Shown here piece after piece: positions 1-10,884 of a stretch of 64,000 bases of DNA; within the stretch, counting starts at the first letter, position 1, and each line of letters begins with the position of its first letter. The stretch is taken from contig OV884056.1 in assembly GCA_930367215.1 (NCBI GenBank), forward strand, positions 227,903,127 to 227,967,126, read 5' to 3'. The notes below the pieces were generated by a model. It was given only the letters and a program-made list of their open reading frames with translations. It was not told the DNA's origin and searched no databases. The translations under genes and the position numbers were made by a program. The stretch comes from Pollenia angustigena (lineage: Eukaryota; Arthropoda; Insecta; Diptera; Polleniidae).

Positions 1-195
1 ATTATTCTTAATCGGCTAACAACTCTAGTAAAAACCCAAATTTGCAGAAATTAACAATATTTGGTTCCGCAAATTTTACATAGAAAACTTTATTAAAAAA
101 GCAACAAAAAAACGTTACTATACCAAAAACGGAGAGAAGGCGAACTAACAGACATTTATTTATACAAAAACTATATTTTAAAAGAAATTAGACGT

Positions 196-330
196 GGGTT
201 CACACTATGAAAGTTTTCTTTCAGAAAGTTTGAGTTTATGGGTGAGAGAGGAGAGAAGAATTGCCTATTCACTTCACCTCTTACCTATAAAGTCAGACTT
301 TCTGAAAGAAAACTTTCATTGTGTTAACCC
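196..330. mobile_element. Short palindromic MITE-like hairpin
   Basis: Terminal inverted repeats of about 34 bp close this 135-bp unit. The left arm starts GGGTTCACACTATGAAAG and the right arm is its near-perfect reverse complement ending in TTCATTGTGTTAACCC. The centre is short and non-coding. No clear target duplication is visible. The class is unknown. Confidence 0.6.
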
Positions 331-408
331 AGACAAACTATGATGGTAAAAAGACGTAACAGAAAGAGTATTGACTGTGTTACTGAGGAATTCGTTCGTT
401 AGAATACA

Positions 409-641
409 GGGGACTAATCACCGCATTCGATACTATCGTATCGAATAAACTATCGAATTTTTTGGCATACGATAAACACTGACGTATCGAATGAATGCTC
501 GATAAATGTAATGTCGAGTTACTCGATAGCGAATGCTATTATTTCAAATTCAATACATTTCATTCGATATCGAGTTTCATGATACCAAAATAAATAATTT
601 CGATCAATTTTGCTCGATATCGTATGCGGTGATTAGACCCC
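409..641. mobile_element. MITE with GGGG(A/T)CTAATCACCGCAT inverted ends
   Basis: The left end reads GGGGACTAATCACCGCAT. The reverse complement of the right end reads GGGGTCTAATCACCGCAT. The interior is rich in TCGATA and TATCGA motifs. It is 233 bp long with no coding capacity, and no target duplication could be defined. Confidence 0.65.
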
Positions 642-929
642 AGCTATGGAGTTGTCGAGAGAAAAGAACTTAAACAAGCAAATATTAAAATTCGTTGATA
701 AAAAGGCTTAATACTAAAAACTTAAACACATAAAAAATATATGCAAAAAAAAAAAAGTACGTCACAGTACCGCTACGACAAAGTCCAGCCTGACCATATT
801 ATACCCAACACCGCAGTATCTAAAAGCGAGTGTATGGCTATACGATTGGGGACCTATCTATGTTAGTCTTAAATTTAATTTTACAAATGGAGTTAGGCCT
901 CACCAGCTAAATGTATATAAACAAACGCT
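642..929. repeat. Degenerate fragment of hairpin-ended repeat
   Basis: Bases ~765-880 resemble the terminal part of the GTCGG-hairpin family seen at 9340 and 51382 (a 'gaccatattatacccaacaccgcagta'-like stretch, here diverged). The rest of the interval is A-rich sequence with nothing recognisable. Confidence 0.35.
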
Positions 930-1043
930 AATTTATTGAAAATGTTCCAGTTTTTAGTGCATATTTTTAATTTTTTTAATGCATATTTTGGAGTTTTTAG
1001 TGCATATTTTCGGTTTTTTAGTGCATGGAAATCTCATCTCTAG
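930..1043. repeat. hAT-type terminus with iterated AGTGCATATTTT motifs
   Basis: Three to four direct copies of TTTTTAGTGCATATTTT run into a terminus that reads, on the minus strand, TAGAGATGAGATTTCCATG. Iterated subterminal motifs beside a TAG...GATG-like end are typical of hAT elements. The matching left end is not visible, so this looks like a solo end. Confidence 0.4.
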
Positions 1044-1259
1044 TTATTACATATTTTATTTAAAAATAAAGTATCTATTTGCATTCTATTAAGCAAAAAG
1101 TTAATGACGTTTCAGACATAAAAACATAAATAATTTTTTTAATTATATTTTATATTATTGTAGAAATGCCCTAAACAAAATATAAAATTGAATTGAAAAA
1201 AAATTCAGTAAAAATATTATTTTTAACCTCTGCTGGCTAACCGCTGAAAAAATAAGAAA

Positions 1260-1500
1260 ACATATTAATAAAAGTTTACAACGTTGCCCATGAAAAGTTG
1301 TACCCGTATTCTTGGAGTAACTCCAAATGGAACCGCAAACTGTATAAAACATTTTTCTCATGGCACAAAAAGTATTTATATAAGGAGCACAACATTACGA
1401 ATATACTTTCGTGAAATGTTGTGTGCAGCACTCTTAAAACAAACCATATCGCTCGTTTACTTCAATAGTGAGATAACTCAAAAATAACCATTTCGAGATA
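1260..1500. repeat. Partial copy of the 1579-1922 fold-back family
   Basis: The segment ends with GCTCGTTTACTTCAATAGTG followed by AGATAACTCAAAAATA, the same terminal arm as the complete palindrome at 1579-1922. An internal small palindrome (CACAACATTACG ... CGTGAAATGTTGTG) lies near 1388-1422. Confidence 0.45.
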
Positions 1501-1578
1501 AACGCGTTTAATGTTTTTGATTTGCTTTAGCCACTTAGAGAAAATAATGACACATTCTCTTAAAACTTGGAAAGTTGT

Positions 1579-1922
1579 TTTATATATTGCTCTTTTGCTT
1601 CAATAGTGACATAACTCAAAAATAAAATTTTGGAGTTAGTGATGCAGAATGGTTCACTCACTATGTTTTTCTTTATATTGTGTATAATATCATCTTTATC
1701 CCCCTCATGCAAAAAAAGTTAAAGTATACTTTAATTAACCAACACATTAAGCCCAGCAAAACTGTATGGGCTAATGTGAACTTTAACTTTTTTTGCATAA
1801 GGGGGATAAGGATGAATGTTAAACACAATATAAAGAAAAACATAGTAAACCATTCTGCATCATTAACTACAAAATTATATTTTTGAGTTACGTCACTATT
1901 GAAGTAAACGAGCAATATAAAA
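1579..1922. mobile_element. Near-complete palindromic fold-back element
   Basis: The two halves are reverse complements over nearly their whole length. The left arm starts TATATTGCTCTTTTGCTTC; the right arm ends GAAGTAAACGAGCAATATA. Both contain ACTCAAAAATA, GATGCAGAATGGTT and TTTTTCTTTATATTGTGT. The centre holds CCAACACATTAAGCCC and its inverse. A transcript could fold into a hairpin of roughly 150 bp. The mirrored open frames on the two strands are a by-product of the palindrome. A decayed relative lies at 47200-47440. Confidence 0.75.
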
Positions 1923-3350
1923 AAACAAGCTAGTGAGTTGTTACCGGTGAGGCTGAATCTTATATACCCACTACTATCAGAAATAAAAAGGGAATAACCA
2001 AGTTTGTAGGCATTAAACGATAGAGTCAGATTTTTTCACTTTTTAGTGAGCGAAGGCGTTGCTCTCAGAAATTATCCTTGCCATAACTAAATTTGTGGCG
2101 CCTATATCCTTATTTCACTAAAAGAGTCCAATTTGGTACAATGGAAACAAATAACCGTTAGGAGTTTATAAATCGTACTTTGGTAACAGGATCTACTCCT
2201 GCAGTGGTCACGTAGTTTCTATGATTTTACCCGAAATCAAAAAAAAAATGAATTTACAAAATATTGGGTAAGAAACCAATCACATGGCTGCTCTGGTTAA
2301 ATAATCGATGTGTTCAAACAGAATGACAAATTCATTATACCCTTTACCTTTTAGTTAGGTGGCATTAAAATGGGAAAAAAATTATTCCCATGATACTGAA
2401 CCAAAAAAAAACCAACAATCACATACAAACAACAAATTTTTCTTTGTTTTACAAAAGACACACGTAAAAATACGCTTTGTCGTCGAAAATGCAACAACAA
2501 CAACAATAAAAAATGCAGCAAAAAGTGAATGTTTCACCAAAATGAACCACAAAACGTTCACACAATAGTTTCATTTGTTTTCTCTCTTTTTTTATGTCTA
2601 TTGTTGTTGTTTTTGCAGTTGTTGTGATATATTGTTGTCGTCTATATGTAAATTTATATAAAAATTGCAATATTTTTTATTATTTTTTGTTTCGCTGCTG
2701 TTTTTGTGTAAAAATTTGCTGGATGAAAATGCATATGTAACCATGAGTTTGTATGTATTTGTGAATATAAATATTTTGCTTGTTTGTTTTATTTCAGTGC
2801 ATATGGTGGCTTTTATACATAAATATACACACTACGTATACTCACATATGGGAACACATATTTTTTCATGCACAGCTGCATTTACAAAATGATTTTTTTA
2901 CACGCTTTTAAAATTTTGTACACTACAAACATACAGTGGTACATATAAAGGAACAAGTACACTTATACGTGTAAACATACATACATATGTGTAGATCATG
3001 AAAGTTTTTTTGCATGATATTTATTTTTTTGTCACTGCACTTTTGGTACATTTGTTTATATGTTTATGTGTGTTCCTTTGTTGTCTTTGGCAGTGTTGAC
3101 ACTACAGTGCGTATGAGTTATTTTCATTTTCATAGTTGCATTAATGTTCATGTGTGTTTGTTTGTTCAGTGCTGTTTCATGTATATTTAATCTTTTTTTT
3201 TTAATTTTAATTAAATTAATATAAAAAAATGTTTTTTCTAAAAGTTATTATTTCATGTTGACTAATGTTTTTACAGTAATAGAAGTTAAACTTTTAATTA
3301 ATAGAAAAAAATTAAAATTAAGTTCGGCTTTTAAATTTTGTTAAAAGAAA
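1923..3350. other. No gene seen; intron- or intergenic-like sequence
   Basis: AT-rich sequence with short CAACAA and GTTGTT runs (2490-2630), TATG/TACA-rich stretches and poly-T. No convincing coding frame, TIR or known repeat was found. The small open frames are low-complexity (Thr/Asn or Phe/Cys-rich). Confidence 0.5.
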
Positions 3351-4076
3351 ATATGAGGGGTATAGATTCAAGGACTGCAAAGCCCACATTTATAGTTTTC
3401 TTCATAAATAGTAAAAACCTCTAGCTCAAAGTATATTCATATTTATGTATTGTATATCTGCTATTCAGTAAATAAGCATATGATGGAGATATGACGCAAG
3501 TTTCAACCAAATCGATATAGCGGTTTGCTGGCAATTATAATAATAAAATTGGACATTGCTGTGTTTGATCTAATCAAATGGAAATTGCTGCTGTTTTAGT
3601 ACTTAAAAAAAAACAGTAGTTATAAAATTCTTAAACTTAACAAAGGCTTAGTTTTTTCTTGATTGATTTGGAGGAACTTCATAACAACTTAGCTCCATAA
3701 TTACGACTAAAGACAAAGTTATAAAATGAACAATTAAACAAACTGCTTCATATAAAAAAAAAATTTCTTATATTTTTAATTTCTTTATAGTTTTGTTTTG
3801 CAATAAGGAAAAAAAATAGCCTGCATTTTCGAAAACAGTTGAGAGAAAAAGAGCTTAACAAACTGTGATCATTGCAAAAACGACAATGTCCAATGGATAT
3901 TGCCGCTTTTTCAACAATTCTTAATTTTTGAACAAACTTTTTTATGGGATAAAAGGGTTTCTGGTAATGTAATATTCACTAATTAGAACCATTCAATAAA
4001 TACAACTAAGAGGTATTATTAGTTACGTTTGTGAAAAAAGTGGACTTTGCAGTCTTTGCATCTATACCCCTCATAT
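3351..4076. mobile_element. TA-flanked non-autonomous Tc1/mariner-like element
   Basis: The ends are imperfect ~36-bp inverted repeats. The left begins TGAGGGGTATAGATTCAAG and runs to GACTGCAAAGCCCAC. The right, reverse-complemented, begins TGAGGGGTATAGATGCAAAG and runs to GACTGCAAAGTCCAC. TA flanks both outer ends, consistent with a TA target duplication. An internal inverted pair (ATTGGACATTG near 3550; CAATGTCCAAT near 3890) gives it a fold-back interior. At 726 bp with no transposase, it is best read as a MITE. The class is inferred from TIR length and the TA flank only. Confidence 0.6.
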
Positions 4077-4586
4077 ATAATTGATAGAGCATATTATCAT
4101 ATTTAAATAATATCATAGCTGTAAGATATGAATTAAATACAAAATAAAAATACTTTTTTTAATTTTAATTTCTATTTTATAAAATAAAATAAAAAATTAA
4201 TTTTAGTTTAAGATTTTTTGTTAAAATATTTGTGGTATTAATTTTATAAAATCGAAAAAAATTCTGATATATTAAGATATTTTTAATTAAAATGTACTAT
4301 AAAAAAAATTATTTGAACTTTTTAATATTATATAAGTTGGATTCTCAAAAATTTTCTATAATTCTTTTTAAATGTGTTATGTTAATATTTTTCGGTTTGA
4401 GGTCTGTTTCATAAAATATAATAAAAATAAAAACTCTTGTTCTGTTTTAATTTTTAATTATTTATTTATTTATTCCAATATTTCGACCAAAATATAATTT
4501 TAAAATATGTTTCTTAATTTAAACAAACAATTAATTTACTTAATATTTAATGCAGTGTTGTCCGATGTTATCGTTTAAAGTTTTTC
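4077..4586. other. AT-rich spacer, probable Penelope 3' flank
   Basis: Very AT-rich. Positions 4440-4586 are probably the 3' untranslated part of the Penelope-like element on the minus strand. Nothing else is recognised. Confidence 0.35.
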
Positions 4587-5640
4587 TCACTGACTGTCTA
4601 ATAATTTTCTTTTGTTTATTAATCTTTTTATTGTATGACGATATATGTGAGCGCAATTATCAGTATCAGTTTTGTAGTTAATTCTCTTTTCGTTTGGTGT
4701 ATTTATAATATGTAGCATCTCCTGCATGTATCGTTTAGTGTAATTATTCTCTCCCACAAGTATTCTCACCTTATCGAAGTCTGGTTGATGTCCCGTTTTT
4801 GCACAGTGGGCTGCTAGTGCTGTTTTTAGTGTTAAAGGTTTGTCATTTGATTTTAAGTCGGATTTGTGCGATGATAATCTTGTCTTTAGTGTTGTCTTCG
4901 TTGTACCAACATATATCTTTTGGCATATGTCAGAATCGGCCCCCTTACATTTAAGCTGATATACTAGATTGGCTTTATCTAGTTTGTCTATTCTTGATTT
5001 AATGTTATTAAACAATCTGTTCATTGTGTTGCTCGTTTTCATTGCTAATAAGTAATTTTCTTTGTTGTATATGTCTGAATACCTCATCCTTTCTGACAGC
5101 CCAGGTATATATTCTATTGACCTATATATCGTTGGTGGTTCCTCCGTCCTTAAGTTTTTATTTGACCTAGGCTTATTGATAACATATTTTATCAAGTTGT
5201 TTATAGTTTTGTATGGAAAGTCGTTTTTCCGTAATATATGCTTTATATTCTTCCTGTTTTCTTCGTGAAATTCTGTATTACTAGTATCTAGTACCCTTGT
5301 TATAAAGTTTGTCGCTGTGTTAAATTATTATCCTTCTAGGATGTTTGGAATAATAATTAATAAGTCTACCAGATGCTTGGGGTTTTTGATACCAGTTTAC
5401 TTTAATTATATTACTTTTTCTGATAATTAAAGAGTCTAGATATGGTAATTGATTGTCCTTTTCTTTCTCCAGTGTAAATTGTATAGGTTTGTTAAATGAG
5501 TTAAGAGTCTTTAAAGTTTCCTCAACATGATTTATTTTTAAAATTCCAAACAGGTCGTCTACATTTTGTCATGATTCTTGGTCTATTTTCCATTTTATCA
5601 AGGGTCGTGTTTAATATTCTTTTATATTCTTTTTATATTC
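4587..5640 (-). pseudogene. Penelope-like element: RT remnant plus GIY-YIG endonuclease
   Basis: This is the 3' half of a Penelope-like retroelement on the minus strand. Read from about 5640 downward, a degraded reverse transcriptase shows VDDLFGILK (catalytic Asp pair at 5554-5562; the usual aromatic residue before it is absent), then NQLPYLDSLIIRKS, WYQKPQASGRLINYYSKHP and, after a frame break near 5325, NDFPYKTINNLIKYV. The last 200 codons (4587-5195) stay open and hold the GIY-YIG nuclease domain typical of this class: LVYQLKCKG, a Cys pair, KIYVGTTKTTLKTRLSSHK (the GIY/YIG-equivalent strands with the following Arg), then LAAHCAKTGHQPDF. The arrangement RT followed by GIY-YIG is diagnostic of Penelope elements. 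The 5' part of the RT is missing and the copy is not functional, although the nuclease domain has no internal stop. Confidence 0.88.
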
Positions 5641-6058
5641 AAATATTCTAAGCTGAATATATTCAAATCAATTTAATTCAAATGAAATATATGTGATTTG
5701 TAGCTTAAGAATTTTTATTTAACAAAATTGGTAGAAAATAAAAATATACAAACAAAAAAATTTTAAATACAAAAATTTCTTTGAATTTTTTTTAATTTTT
5801 CCTTGAAAAATGAGGAAGACAGTGTAATAAAATACTGCGATAAAAAAGTGCAGCTCCATTTCGAAATACAAATATTAAACGTAAGACGATTTCGTATTTG
5901 AAAATTTAAAAAATTTAACGATATTATGCAGTTACTGGTTACTTAACTAACACAAGGTTCTTTTCCATGGCATTTAGAAATAAATTCGGCGGAAAACTGG
6001 CCAGAAACTAAAAGAGTTAAAACACGTCAAACCATCACGAAAAAATTGGCATTTTCGG
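5641..6058. other. No feature seen
   Basis: AT-rich sequence between the Penelope remnant and the next fold-back element. No reading frame, inverted repeat or repeat family is recognised. Confidence 0.4.
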
Positions 6059-6829
6059 CATCAGCACCTTCGATTTGAATGAAATTCAACACAAATGTTA
6101 TATGTAATTGGACTTAAACAAAACATAAATTTCAGACCCCACATTCTTTCGGCATCCGAAATATGACGTCATAAAAATGTGAAAAATGTTTAAAAAAACA
6201 CAAAAGTCTCCTTACAAAAGGGGATAGAACTCTTGAACTACGCAAGATAATTTAGTTTTTTTGGTATCGTTTTAAAGGTGAAAGTGCACCCTTTAAAATG
6301 ATATGCCTATTGTGTTTTTCTAAGAAAAGGTCAAAGGTAAATTTTTGAGGTCTTGAGTTCAAAGGTCCATATCTAGAAAAGTATATTTTTTAAAATTCTT
6401 AAAAAAATATATGTTAAGTATTATACCCTCTTCAACATTTGCAGAAAATTTAATGGTGGAGACTCGATTGGTGTCAGAGTTATATACCAGAACGTGATTC
6501 TAAGTATGTTTTGTGTTCAAAAATCCCTTGTTGTTGTTGTATTTTAATTATTTTTTTTCAGTATATCTGGAGAACGGCAAGAGCCAAAGTTTCCAAATTT
6601 AGTACACAAATTTTAGTTATCAATACACACCTAAATTATCTTGCGTAGTTCAAGAGTTCTATCCCCTTTTGTAAGGAGACTTTTGAGGTTTTTTCAAATT
6701 TTTCTCATCTTTTATGACGTCATATTTCGGAAGCCGAAAGAATCTGGGGTCTGAAAATTTATGTTTTGTTAAAGTCCAATAACATTCAACATTTGTGTTG
6801 AATTTCATTCAAATCGGAGGTGATGATGG
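6059..6829. mobile_element. Fold-back element with ~200-bp inverted arms
   Basis: The left arm (6059-~6265) and right arm (~6636-6829) are close reverse complements. Both carry GATTTGAATGAAATTCAACA, a stretch ending in ATGACGTCATA, AAGTCTCCTTACAAAAGGGG and GAACTACGCAAGATAATTTA. The ~370-bp centre is non-coding. The long arms and lack of a transposase fit a non-autonomous fold-back (MITE-like) transposon. No target duplication was defined. Each arm contains the palindrome TGACGTCA. Confidence 0.75.
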
Positions 6830-7679
6830 ATGATGTGATGATGGATTCACTCAAAAGCAATATTATATTCCTTGAATTATGGTAAAGTGCAATTTGTGAG
6901 GTGGTTTTGAGGTTGAATTGCTCGAAGCAAATGTATGTAAGACCATGGACTGAACTCTAAACACTTTGCAATAAAACTTCCTTGTCATTCTTCTCCAAAT
7001 AGAAACGTACAGTTATGTGCTAGAAATCAATTTAAATACCACTCTTACTTATTATATAAAAGGTAATAACGTTTATAAAGTTTTTTCAATTTTGGAATAA
7101 AAAAAAAAAAACATAATAATTCTAATATCGAAGAACAGATTATGAATAATTCCAAAAATTTTTGTTGAATTAAAATATTTAGGCATTTTTTTTAAATTAT
7201 AAAATTTTTTCATACGAAGTCTGAAATTTTTTTATTCAATAAGTTTTATTCTAATTTATTTTATTTGTTTCTTCTAAATTTAATTTTTTTCAAACAAATT
7301 TGTGTGCTTTTCTATTAATTTGAATATATTTTTCAAATATTAATATGAATAATATGAATTCAAATAAAAGTGAATTTTACTTCCAAGAGAAGAAATAATA
7401 TTTGAAAGACATTATCGTAAATTTTTTGAAACTAATTTATATTTAATTTAAAGAAGTATTAAATAAATTTAACATATTTCAATTTTTGAAAAACAGTTAC
7501 AAATGGTAAAAAAATCATTTTGAGCCAATATTTAGAAGAAAATTATTTACAATGAACAGCTATGAATAATATTCTATAAAACAACAAGTAAATGAACTGT
7601 TTAATACTCTTTACCAATAATGAACGTTTTTATGGTCTACGATAAATTATAAACCAACTTTCATTATATCTTAAATCTA
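6830..7679. other. No gene seen
   Basis: AT-rich, low-complexity sequence with a short GATGATGGATGATGTGATG run at the left edge. There is no recognisable element. Confidence 0.4.
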
Positions 7680-7800
7680 GCAATAAATTTCAGTGTATTT
7701 ATCAAGAATAAAAATTGGGAATTACGCACAACAAACAAAATCTTGTTAATTAAAAATTAACAATTTCTTCTAATGCAAATTTAATTGTTATTCTGGATTG
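7680..7800 (+). repeat. Dispersed repeat R, partial copy
   Basis: Contains CAATAAATTTCAGTGTATTT, then a TATCAAGAATAAAAA stretch and TTGGGAATTACGCAC. The same order of motifs occurs at 14640-14780 (+), 52700-52930 (-) and 60580-60690 (-). In the fuller copies the motif lies just 3' of a hammerhead-like fold, so this may be a fragment of a Penelope-type terminal region. Confidence 0.4.
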
Positions 7801-7838
7801 TGCAATGAAATTTCAATTTGTCATTTCCAGTCCTTTAA

Positions 7839-7842
7839 GGGC

Positions 7843-7875
<33 letters not shown>

Positions 7876-7984
7876 TTGGCGTTAGCTGTTATCCGACAGT
7901 TAACAGACGCTTTTTGACAGATAACACATTATTATCTGTCAATTTAATCTTAACTTTAGCTAACTTCAAGTTGTAATAATGGCC
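7839..7984. mobile_element. TTAA-flanked 146-bp MITE
   Basis: TTAA at 7835-7838 and 7985-7988 flanks ends reading GGGCCATTATTATT and AATAATGGCC. TTAA duplication points to a piggyBac-type non-autonomous element, though the short TIR does not prove it. Inside are an (ATT)n microsatellite at ~7849-7876 and two small palindromes, including TGACAGATAA...TTATCTGTCA. Confidence 0.6.
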
Positions 7985-8120
7985 TTAAGAATTATAACAA
8001 ATCTTTTTAGAAGGGAGTAGAATTTAGTGCATTTATTATTAAAAGATATGCTTAAAATAATTTAAAATGTTCTTTCCATAAAATATGCATTTATTTTTTA
8101 AACAAAAACTGTTAAAACAA

Positions 8121-8210
8121 ATACATATCGCGCCCTTAGGACAACAAGGTTCTATCTTACTAGCTAATGTGCAAATAGATCCTTGTTGTCCTAAGGCCGC
8201 GATATATGTA
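8121..8210. repeat. 90-bp hairpin with CTTAGGACAACAAGG arms
   Basis: The left arm contains CCTTAGGACAACAAGG and the right arm CCTTGTTGTCCTAAGG, extended outward by TACATATCGCG and CGCGATATATGTA. A 19-base loop separates ~35-base arms. The sequence is GC-richer than its surroundings and not coding. It could be a tiny MITE. Confidence 0.6.
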
Positions 8211-8933
8211 CAGTAGACCGTACCTCAAAAAAAGTTTCCCTGTAAACCCTCTAATATAAAGTAATTTTGCAAGAGGGTTTCGAAAAAAAATTTGTATATA
8301 TCAATGTTTTTGCCTCGAGAAGACCAATGTTTTACTGTTAAAGGTTATTGATCTCAAGTATCTCGTACTAGTATTTATACACCAGATCTCTGTTCGTACC
8401 ACCATAACGTGCCACCCTAATGTCAGAAAATTAAAGCTTGCAATAAACTTTTTTTTTTGCTTAGGAATTAATTTGATAATTCCAGCCGAAACATTTTTAA
8501 ATTTAATAGGAAAATAAATTCATTCATTTATTTTTTATTAAGAAATATTTTAGAAGATATATGTAGGAGCAATAAATAGCTCTAGCTTTTCTAGGACTTA
8601 ACCCGGCAATTCCCATACCTAAAGGAATGAAAAGAAAACTGGGTTTTCTGTCAAACTTATAGAAATACATGCGTCCAGTTTATTCTAAAAAATCGAATTA
8701 AAAAAATTATTGATCATTAAAATTTAATAGGGGTGTCACTTACGGGTGACACTGGGTAAATTTATTACATATTTTTCAACACTCTGCTCAGAAGATGATC
8801 GAAGTTAGCTTAATTTTCTTCTTAATGCATTTTGTGCACTTCATGATTTCAGCAAAATCGATCGAATGTGTCTACAATCGGGACACTCGCCTAGTTCGTT
8901 TTGAGAAAAAAAACTATTGCTGTTGTTCGCGAT
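8211..8933. other. No gene seen; 5' flank of mariner remnant
   Basis: No coding frame. A short inverted pair (GGTGTCACTTACGGGTGACA) sits near 8732-8751. Bases from ~8760 probably belong to the upstream, heavily decayed part of the mariner element that follows. Confidence 0.35.
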
Positions 8934-9073
8934 AGTGAAAAAATGAAGTCGTCCAAGCAGTTACAGTGAATGTTGATCTATATCGCGAGATGATAACAGA
9001 CTTCTTGTGGCCAGAAATTGAGGATACGGACCTGGACGGTATGTGATTCTAACAGGATAATGGCATTTGTCAT
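8934..9073 (+). pseudogene. mariner-family transposase, 5' piece of a split copy
   Basis: This frame reads NEVVQAVTVN, then YREMITDFLWPEIEDTDLDG, two stops, and QDNGICH, ending at 9073. These match the central catalytic region of mariner transposases, where the second metal-binding Asp lies in the QQDGAxxH block; the Asp is retained here as the D of QDNG. The frame is interrupted by at least two stops. The rest of the gene resumes at 11215 after about 2.1 kb of inserted DNA, so the locus was already a mariner copy when later elements landed in it. Confidence 0.75.
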
Positions 9074-9339
9074 CAGTGTTGCCAAAACTTATTGAGGAAA
9101 AAATGCTAGATTTTGTTAAAAAACGCTAAAAAAAAATGCTAAATAAATGCTAGAATAAAAGCTTAAAAATTTATATAAAAATCTTCATTGAAGTAAGGGC
9201 TAAGCACATTTTTTATAATATGCTGCATTTTCTACTTCAGATTTCGCGAAGAGATATCAAATTGCCTTTTGCTAAATTCTGTCGGATGATCTACAGGTGC
9301 AATTTAACTGTGCACAGCACATTAACAAATGCTTTTAAA

Positions 9340-10059
9340 AACAAGTAAGAAAGTATAGTCGGTCAAGCCCGACCATATGATACCCTACACCACAGTATTT
9401 TAAAACACATCATGCTTATGTGTCCACATAAATATAGGTTTATCTATGCTTCTAAACTTCATGAAAATCGGTTTGAAAGTTTGTGAGAGGCAGAAATTGC
9501 CCCCTATCTCCCATTGTGGTCCTATTTTTGAAAAACTGTATAGCTAATGTGTCCATTTAGATATGGATCTATCTATGTTTTAAATTTCATTAAAATCAGT
9601 TTGAGAGGCAGAAATTGCCCCTATCTCCCCTCGTGGTACTATTTTTTAAAAAATGCATACATTTTGTGTCCATATAGATATGGTTCTATCTATGTTTTAA
9701 ATTTCATTGAAATCGGTTTGATAGTTTCTGAGAGGAAGCAATTTCCCCCTATCTTCCCTAGTGTCCTACGATTCGGCCCATTTTCAATAGGCTTGTTCCT
9801 TGTGTCAATAAGAACCTATGACCCAAATTTCAGCAAATTATCTCCAAAATTGCGACCTGTACTTTGCGCACAAGGGTACATGGACAGCCAGCGAGCCAGC
9901 CAGCCTGCCAGCCAGCCGGAAGGACATCGTTAGTTCGACTCAGAAAGTGATTCTAAGACGATCGGTATACTTTAAGGGGGGGTATGACCAATATTTTAAG
10001 GCGTTACACACATCAGCAAAAATGCATAATACCCTCCCCACTATTGTGGTGTGGGTATA
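9340..10059 (-). mobile_element. Hairpin-ended DINE-like repeat, family G copy 1
   Basis: On the minus strand the copy ends with a hairpin (AGTCGGTCAAGCCCGACCAT seen on plus) and then ...TTTCTTACTTGTT. The other end has CCACTATTGTGGTGTGGGTA. Sub-repeats of ~115 bp share 'tttgtgtccatatagatatgg' and 'atctatgttttaaatttcatt' phrases. A (CCAG)n proto-microsatellite lies at 9885-9920. The open frame at 9547-9933 runs through these sub-repeats and is not a gene. Terminal hairpin, internal repeats and a microsatellite fit a Helentron/DINE-type non-autonomous element. Confidence 0.65.
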
Positions 10060-10279
10060 AATATGGATTTTAGTTATGCCCGTAGCATTTTTGTGCTTTC
10101 TTATTTCTGCATATTGCTCCAGGCTACTAAATTTAGAAACAATATCGCATTTGCAGTAATTTGAAAAGGTTTTATCATCTGTTTCTTTTACCCATTCTTT
10201 TAACTTTAGCTGCTTTAGCCAACCCTTGTGAAACTTTTTTGAAAACATTTAACTAATTTTTGAAATTTTTTTCCTTTTT

Positions 10280-10884
10280 ATACACACACCACAATAGTGG
10301 AGAAGGTATTATGCATTTGTGCTGATGTGTGTAACGCCTTAAAATAGTGGTCCTAGACCCACCTTAAAGTATACCGATCTACTCAGAATCACTTTCTGAG
10401 TCGAACTAACGATGTCCGTCCGGCTGGCAGGCTGGCTGGCTGGCTGTCCATGTAACCTTGTGCGCAAAGTACAGGTCGCAATTATGGAGATAATTTGATG
10501 AAATTTGGGTCATAGGTTCTTATTGGCACAAGTACCAAGCCTATTGAAAATGGGCCGAATCATAGGACAACGAGGGAAGACAGGAGGAAATTTCTTCCTC
10601 TCAGAAACCATCAAACCGATTTTAATGAAATTTAAAACATAGATAGATCCATATCTATAGGGACACATTAGCTATAAAGTTTTTTACAAAATAGGACCAC
10701 AAGGAGAGGCAGGGGGCAATTTCTGCCTCTCACAAACTTTCAAACCGATTTTCATGAAGTTTATAAACATAGATAAATCCATATTTACATGGACACATAA
10801 GCATGATGTGTTTTTAAATACTGTGGTGTAGGATATCATATGGTCGGGCTTGACCGACTATACTTTCTTACTTTCTTACTTGTT
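10280..10884 (+). mobile_element. Hairpin-ended DINE-like repeat, family G copy 2
   Basis: Inverted relative to copy 1 and separated from it by the hAT-like coding fragment. It starts ACACACCACAATAGTGGAGA, holds a (GGCT)n microsatellite at ~10418-10445, and ends with GGTCGGGCTTGACCGACTAT plus CTTACTTGTTT. It has fewer internal sub-repeats than copy 1. Confidence 0.65.

Noticed and set aside
1673..1915. Overlapping frames on both strands with similar peptides
   Set aside because: Mirror images caused by the near-perfect palindrome, not genes.
9547..9933. 128-codon open frame on plus
   Set aside because: Runs through tandem sub-repeats and a (CCAG)n microsatellite of a DINE-like repeat; the peptide repeats itself and ends in a Pro/Ala/Ser/Gln run.
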